This document shows positions 1-12,100 of a stretch of DNA of 37,500 nucleotides, in pieces (the stretch's first letter is position 1; each line of letters opens with the position of its first letter). This DNA comes from Chrysomallon squamiferum (lineage: Eukaryota; Mollusca; Gastropoda; Neomphalida; Peltospiridae), in NCBI GenBank assembly GCA_012295275.1, contig CM022665.1:45294095-45331594 (forward strand), in the 5' to 3' direction. The notes under the pieces are model-generated. The model did not search any database. It was not told where the DNA came from and saw only the letters and a list, made by a program, of their open reading frames with translations. The position numbers and the translations under genes were made by a program.

Positions 1-347
1 AGATAGATAGATAGAAAAAAGGAAGGAAAGAAAGAAAAAATACGAAACTATCACTATTTTGCAAAGTGCTGTGTCGCGCGCGCGTGTAAGCCATCTTGTA
101 GCAAATACAACCGTTAGCAGCACGACATAGGTCAAACGTGTTTATTTAAAATGTTAAATAAATATTATTTTAACTCTTCTTGTTACCAAACTAAAAGGTT
201 TGTTATTGTTTCTCTACTTACTTTTGGGCACAAATTGTGGCAGGAAAACAAATAAAGTCCGCAGTTTCGTAGTTTGAGAAAATAACCGTTTTATGAGGTT
301 CACAAAACACAAATTTGTAACTCGACATTCCTAACATAAATATTTCC

Positions 348-379
<32 letters not shown>

Positions 380-769
380 AAAGTTATAAAAATAAATTAG
401 TTCATGTAATGGGGGGAGTGGAATCAGGATACGTATAAAAGTGAAAGTTTAACGGGGGGGGGGGAAAGATGTAAAACGGTAATATGCATTTCAGCATAAA
501 ATTGGCCTCGCTTAGAATTACCTTAACATTTTTTTTGTTTTGTCTGACAAATAAAACCTGCGCGCAGAACTCATATGTGCATCCGTAAACTCAGTAAATA
601 CATACAGATAAATTATATTTTCTAAACGTAAAATATGAAAAATGAATAAAATGTATAATATAACAGTTAAAGCTTTACAAAACATTCAACAAAAATTATC
701 ATATAAAAGATCAATTTTTCAAACTAATGCTTCAAGTAATATTAATAACAGAATTAATAATAACAGTAA
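1..769. other. AT-rich spacer, no gene seen
   Basis: Holds a GATA-type microsatellite at 1-14, a short GCGCGC tract near 75, a 28-nt A run at 351-378 and an 11-nt G run at 454-464. No exon or RNA gene is recognisable. Confidence 0.6.
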
Positions 770-1050
770 TAAGCTGTAGTAGAAGCTGTAGTAGTAGTAG
801 TAGTAGTAGTAGTAGTAATAAAACAGTACTGGCAACAGGAGTAATATAATTAACAGCAGTTCACAGCAGCATAGATTTACCAGAAGTGGTATGGTAATAT
901 CAGTAGTAGCAGTAACACTGGTATTTGTAATAGTAACAGAAGACGTAGTAGCTGTAGAAGTAGCAATAACAGTAGTTGCTGCAACAGAAGTGGCAATATT
1001 AGTAACTGCAGCAGAAGCAGCAACAGTAGTGATAGTACAGCAGTAGCAAT
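770..1050. repeat. Compound imperfect TAG/CAG trinucleotide repeat
   Basis: Starts with near-perfect TAG units (about 785-815) and decays into mixed AGTAGCAGTAACA-type units to about 1050. The three-base periodicity keeps a 125-codon minus-strand frame open (719-1096) that would encode Thr/Ala/Val/Ser-rich sequence; I regard that frame as a by-product of the repeat. Confidence 0.75.
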
Positions 1051-2250
1051 AGTAATAGTAAAAAGAAGAAGAACAACAACTCTTATTAACTTTCAATATT
1101 TACTTAACAGGTGGCTCAAACTTCAGTAAGGCGCGTTACTCTTTTTTTATGTCAGTCAAAAATAATAATATTATTTTTTATGAGCAACACCTTCTTTGTA
1201 AATGACGGACATAGAAGGGCAATGAGAAAAAGTCTGCGCTCTTTAGCTGTTGAGTGTATAATTGTTTTGTAACCTACAATGAAAATACTGTGTTATATGC
1301 AAACGCGTTATGTGTAAACATCCCATTTGGCGTCGTTTGTGATTGAACAGCCCCGGACGTTCCCCTTAATCTTGATAACGGTGAAGATTTTTCTTTGTTA
1401 TTCCGATTTTGGTATTTTTGTTATTGTTATGGTGGCTGTTTGTTGTTGTTGTTGGAGTGTTGTTTGTTATTATTTTAAAGCTTGGGTGGGTGGGTGGGTT
1501 AGTTGTTATTTTGGTGATTTTTTTTGTTTGTTGTTTTATTTTAGTGCTTTTTGTTGTTATTTTGATGGGTATTTTAACCGTTACTGAAGTGAGATGTGCT
1601 TTTTTATTATTATTATTATTTTTATTATTGAGGTGGGGTGTTTTTGCTCTATAATTAATTATGCTGATATAATTATGTTAAGGTGTTTTTGTTTCTGTTA
1701 AAAGTGGGTATTAAATATCAATTAAATGGCACGATTTTGTTGTTATAGTGGAGTATATTTGTCACACACACACACATGCATAGAGGTATTGTTTTTATTG
1801 TACTTTTGTTGTCATTGTGCAACGTTTGTTGTTTGAATAGTAATTCAATAATAATTAATTGATATATATTTTTTCTATTTTTAAGATGAACGAAACGTTT
1901 TTATTTGTATTTATTAACGTTTTGTGGTGCTTACAGTTCAGATGATTGAATATATAACAAGCTTAAAAAGTGTTTTTATTTATTTTATTTTTTTTTTTTT
2001 ATTTTTTTTTTCGTAATAATTTCTAAAATAAATAAAAAATGAATCGAAAAATATACAAAAACTACATGTCACCAATCAATGAAAAAAAAAAATAAAAAAA
2101 AAATAAAACCATCCACCTAAAACAAACAACAATCCAATGATGATGATAATAATAATAATACACACCAATGTTTACATATATATATTAAAAAAATGTTTTC
2201 AAACTGTCAAAAATGACAATATACTGAACATGTATTCACCGAATTAGCCA
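1051..2250. other. T/G-rich then A-rich low-complexity spacer
   Basis: 1360-1660 is rich in TTGTTG and GGGTGGG-type sequence on the plus strand and gives two overlapping Phe/Val/Cys-rich open frames (1327-1587, 1409-1654) of no recognisable family. 1975-2160 holds T and A runs and an AAT/GATGAT tract. No gene is supported. Confidence 0.55.
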
Positions 2251-2561
2251 AAAACGGTAAGCTGACCCTATATAGTACGTATGAGTCAGATTCATGATTC
2301 ATAGTGATCAATATGACATACAACATGTTGCAGCGACAGTTGGTGAAACACTTTGCAGTTTTACAGTGGGGAAAAGTTAATGATTCTTACATTAAAGACG
2401 GTTTACGTATTGTGCTGTCCAACAAGTACATGCAACCTTTCTATCAAAATCAAATCATTATTTTAATAGACCAGAAACATGGCGAACCTGCCTGTACGAA
2501 TTCTTGCTTACGTAACTTCACTGACAGTCAGTCGGCCGAGTTCCAGTCTATTGTTCTTTGG

Positions 2562-2569
2562 TGACGTCA
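2562..2569. promoter_or_regulatory. CRE-type palindrome TGACGTCA
   Basis: An exact match to the CREB/ATF full site, in a CpG-containing block. No start site can be linked to it, so function is unproven. Confidence 0.3.
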
Positions 2570-2691
2570 TGTTGGTTTCGGTCTGGCAGTCCTCTGACTG
2601 TTTTGACAACAAAAACAGCGGGAATCGACATTATTTTTAATCTCATCATTAATATTCATTAACCGAACTAAGATAAACTGGAAGAAGGCAA

Positions 2692-2760
2692 GATGTAGCT
2701 TAATGGGGAAAGCTGACGTACAAATGCGCGGCGCTGTGGGATTCAATCTTCTAGTTTCTG
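2692..2760 (+). mobile_element. tRNA-like segment (possible degraded SINE head)
   Basis: TAGCTTAATGGGG fits the tRNA A-box consensus TRGCNNARYNGG exactly, with a D-arm-like AGCT...AGCT pairing. About 40 bp on, GGGATTCAATCTTC resembles a T-arm/B-box with two mismatches. No acceptor stem pairs, so it is not a functional tRNA. A tRNA-derived SINE fragment is the best guess, with chance possible. Confidence 0.3.
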
Positions 2761-2867
2761 TCAGCGAATCGGTGCCGTGCGCGTGTTTGTTATCATATAC
2801 TGGTATGGTACACTGGGAACCGTGTGTATAATCATTTTCTTATTAATGGTGAGAAACAAAAGAAAAG

Positions 2868-2870
2868 TTA

Positions 2871-2945
<75 letters not shown>

Positions 2946-3110
2946 AATAAATAAATAATAAATTGAAATAAATAAATAAATACATATATAAAAACCAAAT
3001 GACAAAAAAAAAAAAAAAAAAAAAAATAAAAAAATAAATATAAATAAAAATTAAAATAAAAAAATAAAATAAGAAAATAAAATAAAAATAAAAATATTAA
3101 ATAAAAAACG
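2868..3110. repeat. AAT microsatellite followed by AAAT and A-rich tract
   Basis: About 23 AAT units (2870-2938) pass into AAAT units and A-rich DNA. Poly-Tyr and Phe/Tyr-rich frames on the minus strand (2761-3238) are artefacts of it. 3110-3340 is AT-rich without features. Confidence 0.9.
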
Positions 3111-3354
3111 TTTTCTCTGAAGAATATAATGTCTAACTCACCAAAAAAAGTGGATGATAAAAAATATACCATCTTTCGTATTGAAACATTAAAAATAAAA
3201 TAATAAAATTCACGTGAAGCATCAAAATATAAATACAATAGCCACTCTACATAAAAAAAAAATAATAATAATAATAATTAATAAAAATAATTTTTAAAAT
3301 TTAAAATTTAATAAACAAATATTGTTTTGCTAAATACATAACAAAGCAATTTAA

Positions 3355-3780
3355 GCTTTGACCCTGGCAGTCAATATTATGTTGGCGCCAAAATTTGCCA
3401 AGCGGTTTTTTTTTTTTTTTTAACGATTACCTTTCTATCGTTAAACTAAAAGTGAAGCTCTCGAAACATCGACAAAGGACTTCCACATTTATTATTGTAG
3501 CTTAGAACTGACCCACACACACACACAACTGACAGGCCAGGGTCGAAGTAAATCTGCCAGGATACTACTTCTATAGTAAACAAGTTGTTTTGCCGACCTG
3601 TGCTTGGATTGACTGAATCAGCCACTGCCGGAACTCGCTTCTGATTCCAACCGTCCAATGCATGCACACATGTATTCATTCACTGATACACGTGCAGGCA
3701 CTTAACTTGTTTTCTTTCATCCATTGTGCATTGATTTATTTGCTGCGGTCTTGCTAATGTCTTTCGTACATGAGCCTAAA
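3355..3780. other. Complex block with E2F-like palindrome, unrecognised ORF
   Basis: Balanced-composition DNA. TTGGCGCCAA at 3382-3391 gives TTTTGGCGC on the minus strand, an E2F-type site. A 77-codon minus-strand frame (3446-3679) has diverse residues but no family I recognise. It could be a transposon remnant or part of an unknown gene. Confidence 0.3.
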
Positions 3781-4293
3781 ACTCGGACCAAATAACGATT
3801 ACGTAATTATTTTTTGGAAAGGGATAAGGGTGGTCGTAAAATGTTTATTTATAAACATTAAGGTTTATATATTTAAATTTTAACAACAACAACAACAGCA
3901 ACAATAATTAATAATTACAAAAATAAATAACAAATAAAGAAAATTACGAATAAAGAAAAGACCTTCAGTGACATTTCAAACACATTAATTTAACGATAAC
4001 GTGTCATTCACGATCACAACATAAAAAAAAAGGAACACGTGACTTGCTGATTTATAACAGCAAATACTCGTTTAGAAGTACTGATCCCAAAACCTACCAT
4101 GTCTTAAATGTGTTCTTTAATCATGGAAATTCAGCAAGATATTTTGCAACAACAATGACAACTAGAGTGACAAACATCAATAACGACAATAATTTTTCTT
4201 TTAAGCAGTAATAAAAACATCATATTTAACATTAGTTACAACTACTAATAACAATAATAAATAAATAAATAAAAACGTTGGCATAATAATGAT

Positions 4294-4333
<40 letters not shown>

Positions 4334-5865
4334 CAAACTTAGTATCTTTCTCTTTAGACTATATGCATTTTCTGCGTTCTTTCATGAGGATTTCGTTGGA
4401 TTATTCCTCTACATGGTATTTAGAAAATATATTACAATTGTTTTTTGTTGTTTCCCCCCTCCCCATTAATATCAAGCCCATAGCCATTACAAACTGGATT
4501 AGGTACAACAGAATAGTTTTACGTGTATTTTCCTTGTATTGTTATCGAAAAACAAAGTAATGAGCTGCTAACTGTTCTCAGGGGCCGATCAATATTTTCT
4601 AAGAGAGGGGAGACTTCATTGTTTGGATTAATATTCTAGATCTGGAGAGTTATGATATACAGTTTAATTGCACCGCGTGTGCATCACACACACACATTAA
4701 CACATTCACAGTTTTCTCTTTTACAGCTAACAACAACAATAATAAACTTATAAAATGAAAGAACATTTTTTAGCAAATTTTAGTCTTAGTTATATTTCAT
4801 TATTTTATAATAATTAAAAGCTCATCAGTCAAAAAATAAAATATAAAATAAAATAAAAAATAAAAAATAAAATAACAATATACAAGGAAGTGAGAATAAT
4901 AATAAAAAAAGTATTTAGTTTAAAATTATTACACTTCCGTCATTTTATTCGCCTGAGAATAAATTTAGGCAAAAATATTTTAACATTTGAAAACAGTAAC
5001 GTAATAATGAATAAATTAATTATAATCTCGCATCATCTACCCACACGTAATGTTGATAACGATGATGACGATGCCAATGATTATGGTAATAAACAAAATG
5101 AAATAAGGTCACTTCTTACATCAATCAATAAATACACTATATCTAAATTTAAATTATAAAATATTTTGCCCATGCTTATTTTATTTTCTCCAGATATCTT
5201 AAATGCAAGTTAAAAATAACTTAGAATATTCTGATAAACGACGACACAGCATTCAGACCTTCGTTTTTTTTTTTGTCGCTGAAAATAATCAGCTAAAGTT
5301 ATTAATAAAACCTAAGCTGCATTAACGTTGAAAAAAAAAAAAAAAAAACAAGAAGGCGCAGAAATGTATGGTGTTGCTAAACGTGTACCGTTCGTTAATA
5401 GCGCATCACAGTAACCCATGAACCAGTCTATTGTGATTTACGTTGGCGTGAAGCATTTCACGACTATAATTCTGTTGTTAATGCATTAACAGTTAAATTT
5501 TAAATATATCATTGTTACTGATTAATTTGTTTAACTAATTCAACCATTTAGAAGCATATTTAATTATTCTGTTTACGTGTTCGTAACACTATAGGTATAC
5601 GCAAATTTCGTTATCCAACCATGTTAATTTATTTGTACAATTTTAATGATTTAGAACGAATATTTTTCACATAACGTACATGATCATTTATACTTAATTT
5701 TTAAATTATGTTTGTCTAGTTGTATGTATTTTGTGTTCACTGTCTTTGTGACTTAATATTGCTTTATATTCTTGTGAATAAAAGTTGGTATTTAATATAG
5801 TCTATTCACAATTAACTAATAAATATTCTCTCTCAGTTCAAAAAATGAATAACTGCAATAAAAAA
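3781..5865. other. AT-rich spacer with AAT/CAA repeats
   Basis: Contains a CAA tract near 3882-3900, AAT repeats at 4294-4331, AAAT/AAAAT-type DNA at 4830-4880 and an 18-base A run at about 5331-5348. Short open frames (4363-4560, 4890-5159) are rich in Ile/Asn/Lys as expected from base composition. No gene recognised. Confidence 0.55.
5777..5782 (+). terminator. Possible poly(A) signal, plus strand
   Basis: AATAAA is followed at once by a GT-rich AGTTGGTATTT, an arrangement typical of mammalian-type polyadenylation sites. It lies about 110 bp from the minus-strand candidate and would fit a convergent plus-strand transcript ending here, but no plus-strand exon was found to the left. Confidence 0.2.
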
Positions 5866-5887
5866 GTGAAACTAATTTCCAGAGCAT

Positions 5888-5900
5888 TTTATTATTTATT
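5888..5900 (-). terminator. Possible poly(A) signals, minus strand
   Basis: The minus strand reads AATAAATAATAAA here, two canonical polyadenylation hexamers, followed by T-rich DNA. This would suit the end of a long SYAP1 3' UTR. In such AT-rich DNA the hexamer occurs often by chance, so the support is weak. Confidence 0.25.
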
Positions 5901-7639
5901 ACCATCTCTATGTACATACACTCATATTCATTTCTAATTTACATACAAATATTTATTAAATCATTTCCACAATATCTACATGTACCTCATTTTGAGACAT
6001 CAAATTTTATCCAACAAAAATGGTCAAATCTGCACATAATTTAATATACAAAATACCAGCAAAAAAAAATAAAATATGTCAATTGTATTGGTCTTGACAT
6101 TAAAATACTATTTTTGTTTTCTCTTAGAAATAAATTTTAAGGATTCAAAATTAGAGAAAAAAAAAAAAAATTAACTTAAAACGTTAAATATATTTATAAA
6201 AAAGACGACCCCCTCCTATAAAGCTATGAATCAAGTGAAAATATTAAATATCTTCCAATTCACCATTCTTTTTTTTTTTCTCTTCTCTACAAGTTTTAAT
6301 CTACAATATGTACAAATAACAATAACAGTGACATTAGGTAAAATAAAAAGTTTATTTAAAAAAAAAAAATTAAAAACCAAATCTGTAATTTCTGTGTTTG
6401 CAGTATTTTTGACTCTATGTGTGCATTTAAAAACAGATAATCTGAACTTGAATTTAATATGAAAACTGAAAAATTTGTAATAAAAAAGCTTGTGTATTTT
6501 ATTTATCACATTTATGTTTGGAAACAGTGGTTTGCATATATCGAGTTATATACATAATTTGGTAAATTATTTGAACATTAAAAAAAAAAAAAAAAAAAAA
6601 AAAATAAAAAAAAAAAAAAAAAAAAAAATATAATAATAACAATAATAAAATAATAAAAAAAAAAAAAAATAAAGTCTTTAAATTATTCATTATTGTTAAT
6701 CTTATTTTAAAAAAAAAGAAAAAGAATCAAAATAAGTAACCCATCCACTTTCTTTCCTATAAACCACCTAAAAAGCAAACTGTAACAAAAACCAAACAAA
6801 ATCCCAGCCCTTCAAAGCAAATCTTACACTTTGGATAATTTTAATTGCAAATGATTAAATACAACTATTTTTTTTTTTTTTTTTCTCTCTCTCCCTGAAG
6901 AACAAATCATTATTTTCAGGTGAAAAAGACATAGCAATAAAATTAAAAAATATGTACAAAAGATTTAATACAAACACATGTTTTATTGAACAAAATTTCC
7001 GTACCTTATTATGTTACAAACTTACAGAATATTACAGATAAAGCACAGACACTGTGGTTTCACCTGTTTTATAGTCTACATTAACAGGTTCCAGCAGATG
7101 TCACAAAATCACTTTGACAATATTTATCTAAAGATACTGGCAGATATATTAAGCAAATGTCCACAAAAAACAACAAAAAAAAAAAAAAAAAAAACCCCAC
7201 AACATTTTGTCTATATTTATCTAAAAAAACTGGCAGATGTAAAAAATGTTTCGAGCTTTGAATATAAATGTTCATAAGCGGGGAAAAGTTCTGATAACGT
7301 ATAGCATGCCACAGTACACTTGTAAATTTTATATTCAATACACTATTAACACAATTTGCACAGAAAAGGATTTGTTCCCACTAAATTTAACTAATTTTTT
7401 TTTTTTTTAAACTGTTTATTTTCTTGGTTACAAGGGATTTCTGGTGTGAATTTACAAATTACATAAACATTTTCTTTCAGAAAACAAGACTAGGAAAAAT
7501 AAAGATAAGAACATAAAACATTTACAACAATTTTTATTTATATTATGTATATATAAAAAAGTCAACTTAAAATGCTATCACCTTACCACTTAACAAGCTG
7601 TGTATTTACAAGATTTACAAAGTTCACTATGCTGAGCAG

Positions 7640-7990
7640 GTGCAATATATTATTATTTTAACTACTGTTTAATTACTACTATTAATTCATTATATAACTA
7701 TCATTATTATTTCAACAACAACATTAACTATTATCATTATTTCAGCTGCAGTGTAAATATTATTTCAGATATCACGTAACTTATTACTTTGACTGAATAT
7801 AACCTATTGTTTCAATTTAATTTAACATAACTCATTGTTTCAGTTTAACATAACTTATTGTTTCAACTACAATGTATCTATTACAGTGTCAGCTTAATAT
7901 AACTATTGCTATTTCAATTAAAAAATAACTATTACTTTTATTATTTCAACTATAATACAGCTATTATTATTACTATTATTACTATTATAC
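7640..7990. repeat. Diverged repeat of ATTATTTCA / ATAACT-TTGTTTCA units
   Basis: Variants of TTATTTCAAC and CATAACT(C/T)ATTGTTTCA recur irregularly along the plus strand. The array is too decayed to fix a unit length; it looks like an old tandem repeat in the candidate 3' UTR. Confidence 0.45.
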
Positions 7991-8888
7991 AAATATGTTA
8001 CTATTCCTCAGATTATGCTGTTAAAATCTCCCTGAAAGCTATATATTACACACATAAACCAATCTACAAATTTCATTTTAAACACTAATTTGTACGACAC
8101 TAAAGAAAAATTCACAATTCATTAATTAGATTAAAAAAGCATGTTTTGTTTTACAACACTGATAAACCACGTTACTGTACTCTATCTATTGGTAGTCAAA
8201 AATAATACAGGCTGGAAGAAAATCTTTTATCATTTTATCCATCAAAGGGTCAGGAATCTGTGGACAGAACAACACATACCACGACCTTTGATGTATAAAC
8301 TGAGTGGATGTGACTGGGAAACACTGATCTTTTTTAAACTCAAATAAAGCTATAATTTTTGCTACTGGAATCCATTTTCCCTCTAACAGGAATAAGGAAA
8401 CAAGAATGACCAGTGCATACAAACATACATTTGGAATCATTGAGCAAAAAGGTCTAAATAGTAAATCTAATAACACAGAGACTGCACAAAAGCAAAAAAA
8501 TTCACAAATAAATGGAAGTTTATACTCACTACACATAACTTGTTAACAAACTTTTACTTATTACATGCAGATTATATATAATTTAAAAAAAAAAAAAAAA
8601 TAATAAAATTTTCCACACACATTCCAAACTATATTAATTAACTGAAATAAAAATCTGAACAAAGACCAAAAAAATACATTTTTTATTTTTAGTCTAAGAA
8701 GTTCTAACTTATAATTAAAAAAAGACCAAAACAAATATATATTTTTTTTAATTATAATTATTAGGAATAAAATAGCCTGGAATGATAGAAATTAATAACC
8801 TCCTGTTAAAGAAAAAACACACACAGACAAAAAAACACACAAACAACAACAAACAAACGAAACATCTATCCCACACACCCTTGAAAAA

Positions 8889-8919
<31 letters not shown>

Positions 8920-9108
8920 TTCTAACTACCAGCCCTACCATGGAGAAAGATAACATCATGAATATTTATGGTGAATGCGGTTCTGACATTTGAACAATAA
9001 ACAAAAGGATAAAACATGTGACAAAACATGACACTAACTCACTGATGTCAAGGTCACCATAAGGAAACACAGTGAACGCTTTAACAGAACAAACCCTCTG
9101 TTCTTCAC

Positions 9109-9110
<2 letters not shown>

Positions 9111-9151
<41 letters not shown>

Positions 9152-9161
9152 CACACACACA
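9111..9161. repeat. CA microsatellite
   Basis: Twenty uninterrupted CA units, one A interruption, then more CA. The Cys/Val-alternating frame on the minus strand here is an artefact. Confidence 0.95.
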
Positions 9162-11477
9162 TACTCACACACGCATCAAGGACAATAAGCTCAAAATTCT
9201 TTTACTGTCATATGAAGAAAGTGCTTGCGTATCTTACGATATATGTTTGAATTTAGCTTTTGCAATGAACCGATTCTGGTTTCAGTACTGATACTTATCT
9301 TTCAAATGACAACCAGTGGTTCAACTATTAAATGACTACTTAATGAAACACAGTCACATACTGATATAAACAAAAAAAAAAAAAGAATGTCCTTAAGTTA
9401 TGAATAAAAAGAAAAGAAGAAGAAAAGGTAAAATAATGAATCATGATAATAAAAAAAAAAATACTGTCCTTAAGTTTAAAAAAAAGAAGAAAGAAAAGAA
9501 ACGGTAAAATAATGAATCATAATAATCAAATAAAATAAAAACTGGACTCAGTATCTTCATTCTGTAACACAGGAAAGTAAAATTATTGAAGAATATATTT
9601 ATCCTGCTGAGCAATCTCTCACAATACAAACCTCCTCTCAAAGTAATATTTTCTGGTTGTAATTATTAGCTTGTTGGACTTGGGAGTTAATGAATAATAA
9701 ATCTAGATTTACTCTGATTATATTTATTATTATTTATTATTATTATTTTTAATTAATTATTATTTTATTATATTTTTATTGTACACAAGTCTCTTGGGTA
9801 AAACCATTATGTTACCTGCTGTGTACTGTTTTATTATCATTGTTATTATATTACCAAAACAACAAAAATTAGATATTAATGAATGTTATATACACACACA
9901 CCATCCCTGACTGACTGCTTAAAATGAAGGGGTTGATTAATATGATCGTGGTTTGAATTATTAAAGCTGTGACTTAAATTCAGTAAATTTACAGGCAGGA
10001 AATGGTGTATACTTTACATGTGAGAATGACTGCAGGTGCACGCAGGTAAACAGATACAATATTATAATAAATTTTTAATGAATTTCTAATCAGCAACACA
10101 ATCATGCCAATAAAAAAAAAAAAGAAAAAAAAAAAAACATAAAAAAATTATTATTGTTAATTTATCTGGCTGTAAACATTATATCAGTACTACTGTATTA
10201 AAAAAAAAGATTTATTAAAAAAAAAAAAGAAAAAAAAGAAATTTAAAATTATTCTTTTAATAAATCATTTATTATTTGAATAAACCTCACTTGCATAAAA
10301 CAAGACTGCATAAATGAGACTGGAAAATAAAATCTCTCTGAACATGGCAAAATTTCAGTTGCAAATGAATCTCAACTTTCAAATTTATTATGCAACACCA
10401 GACCCCAAAACTACTCAGATTATTTATTTATTTATTTATTTATTTATTATTTATTTGTTTCGGTGATTTTCTTATTTTTGTTGAGTATACAAAACTATAT
10501 ATTTTGTCACACTGATGGAAGTCTGGATTAGAGTAAACACAAAACCAAATGACAGCTAATTTAGTAGCGCAGACTGTAGTCATCAGATACAGTTTGTGTG
10601 TAAAGTGGTGAAGGTGAAGACTGGTGAAGGACATTCAATGACAGTCAAGACATTAAAGAATAAAATGAGCCTGTAAAAAAAAGGTAAAAAAAAAAAAAAA
10701 AAAAAAAAAAGAGAAGAATCAAGGACATTCCTAAAAACTTTAGCAAAGCTTGCTACCAAATCCCTCCAAAAAGAAAAACAAACAAACAAACAAACAAAGC
10801 TGTTCACTGAATTCCTAAAAATAATTAAATAAAAATGAAACAAAAAAAAAAAAAGGTATAACAACAACAACAACAAAAAAAGAACGCAAACAAAAATAAA
10901 ACAAGAAAAAAAAAAGCAAATCATGAAAAAAAATAATAAACACATTTATGAAACAAAAGTAAAACAAATAAAAACCTTTTTTTTTTTTTCAAAGAAAATG
11001 AACATTAAGTCTTTAAAAAAGTAATGTTTCATAATAATCAGTACTGTTTAAAGGAAAAACAAAAAAAATTATTGTTTAAAGCTGAAAACAGAAAGCCTTG
11101 AACAATAATAATCAAAACAATTTAAAAAAAAGATTAAAAAGGTAAATAAATGAAAAAAACAAACCAAAAAAAATACAATTAATAAGAAAAACCAAAACAT
11201 ATAATTGAAAAATAAACTGAAACCATTCTTATATAATAAAACAAAACAAAATAAACATTTTTTTTTTTTTTGAAAAATAAACTATGCCAATGTAGTCCAG
11301 TAACAAGATGGTTTCTAAGATCCCAAATTCTTATTCAGTAACAAAAGAAATATGTACATATTATTATATCTTTTTTTGTTTTAAATTCAGGTGTTCCCTA
11401 CAACCTGGTAACCAGGTAACAAAAATGGAAATACTGTAACACAGGCAAATATAAAAAATATAAACACAGGAGCCAGA

Positions 11478-12100
11478 GATAACATTAATGTAAACATGGT
11501 AACCTCAGATAACATTAACGTAAACATGATAGTAACCATAGATAGCATTAATGTAAACACGGTAACCACAGATAACATTAATGTAAACATGGTAACCTCA
11601 GATAACATTAACATAAACATGATAGTAACCATAGATAGCATTAATGTAAACATGGTAACCACAGATAACATTAATGTAAACATGGTAACCACAGATAACA
11701 TTAATGTAAACATGGTAACCACAGATAACATTAATGTAAACATGATGGTAACCATAGATAACATTAACGTAAACATGGTAACCACAGATAACATTAATGT
11801 AAACATGGTAACCACAGATAACATTAATGTAAACACGGTAACCACAGATAACATTAACGTAAACATGATGGTAACCACAGATAACATTAACGTAAACATG
11901 GTAACCACAGATAACATTAAATAATGTAAACATGGTAACCACAGATAACATTAACGTAAACATGATGGTAACCATAGATAGCATTAATGTAAACACGGTA
12001 ACCACAGATAACATTAAATAATGTAAACACGGTAAACACAGATAAAGTTAAAAAAAAACACGTAAACATGGTAACATCACAACAAAACGTAAACATCTTG
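11478..12100. repeat. 30/33-bp minisatellite with GTAAACA and GGTAACC cores
   Basis: About 20 units. Perfect 30-bp units start at 11641, 11671 and 11701 (core TTAATGTAAACATGGTAACC then ACAGATAACA); others are 33 bp (GATGGT or GATAGT in place of GGT) or 35 bp (extra AATAA). Twenty GTAAACA matches lie on the plus strand between 11489 and 12095. Because 30 and 33 are multiples of three and the unit lacks stops in some frames, long frames open on both strands (minus 11387-11917; plus 11496-11924) with a 10-residue period such as MVTTDNINVN. They stop where 35-bp units break the frame. I treat these as repeat artefacts. The array ends about 200 bp downstream of the SYAP1 stop codon. Confidence 0.95.

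Larger units (their letters stand above)
2251..2860. other. More complex block with CRE-like motif, unrecognised ORF
   Basis: Base composition here is more balanced than in the flanks, with several CpGs around 2700-2790. An 86-codon plus-strand frame (2304-2564; first ATG at 2313) matches no family I know and lacks obvious splice context. A perfect palindromic CRE, TGACGTCA, lies at 2562-2569, just beyond its end. The block could be an old transposon remnant, an exon of a lineage-specific gene, or a regulatory region; I cannot decide. Confidence 0.3.

Noticed and set aside
719-1096. 125-codon minus-strand ORF, Thr/Ala/Val-rich
   Set aside because: It follows a TAG/CAG trinucleotide repeat, shows no splice or family evidence, and its residues simply mirror the repeat.
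2304-2564. Single-exon protein-coding gene
   Set aside because: Moderately complex residues but no recognisable domain, no clear start context and no neighbouring exon; kept only as an unrecognised ORF inside a block.
8186-8536. 116-codon minus-strand ORF with hydrophobic N-terminal part
   Set aside because: It has an ATG and is long for this DNA, but composition is Phe/Leu-rich as in T-rich sequence, no family is recognised, and it lies in the likely SYAP1 3' UTR. Left as unproven.
11478-12014. CRISPR-like regularly spaced array
   Set aside because: Units are contiguous near-identical 30/33-bp repeats with no unique spacers, in eukaryotic DNA; it is a minisatellite.
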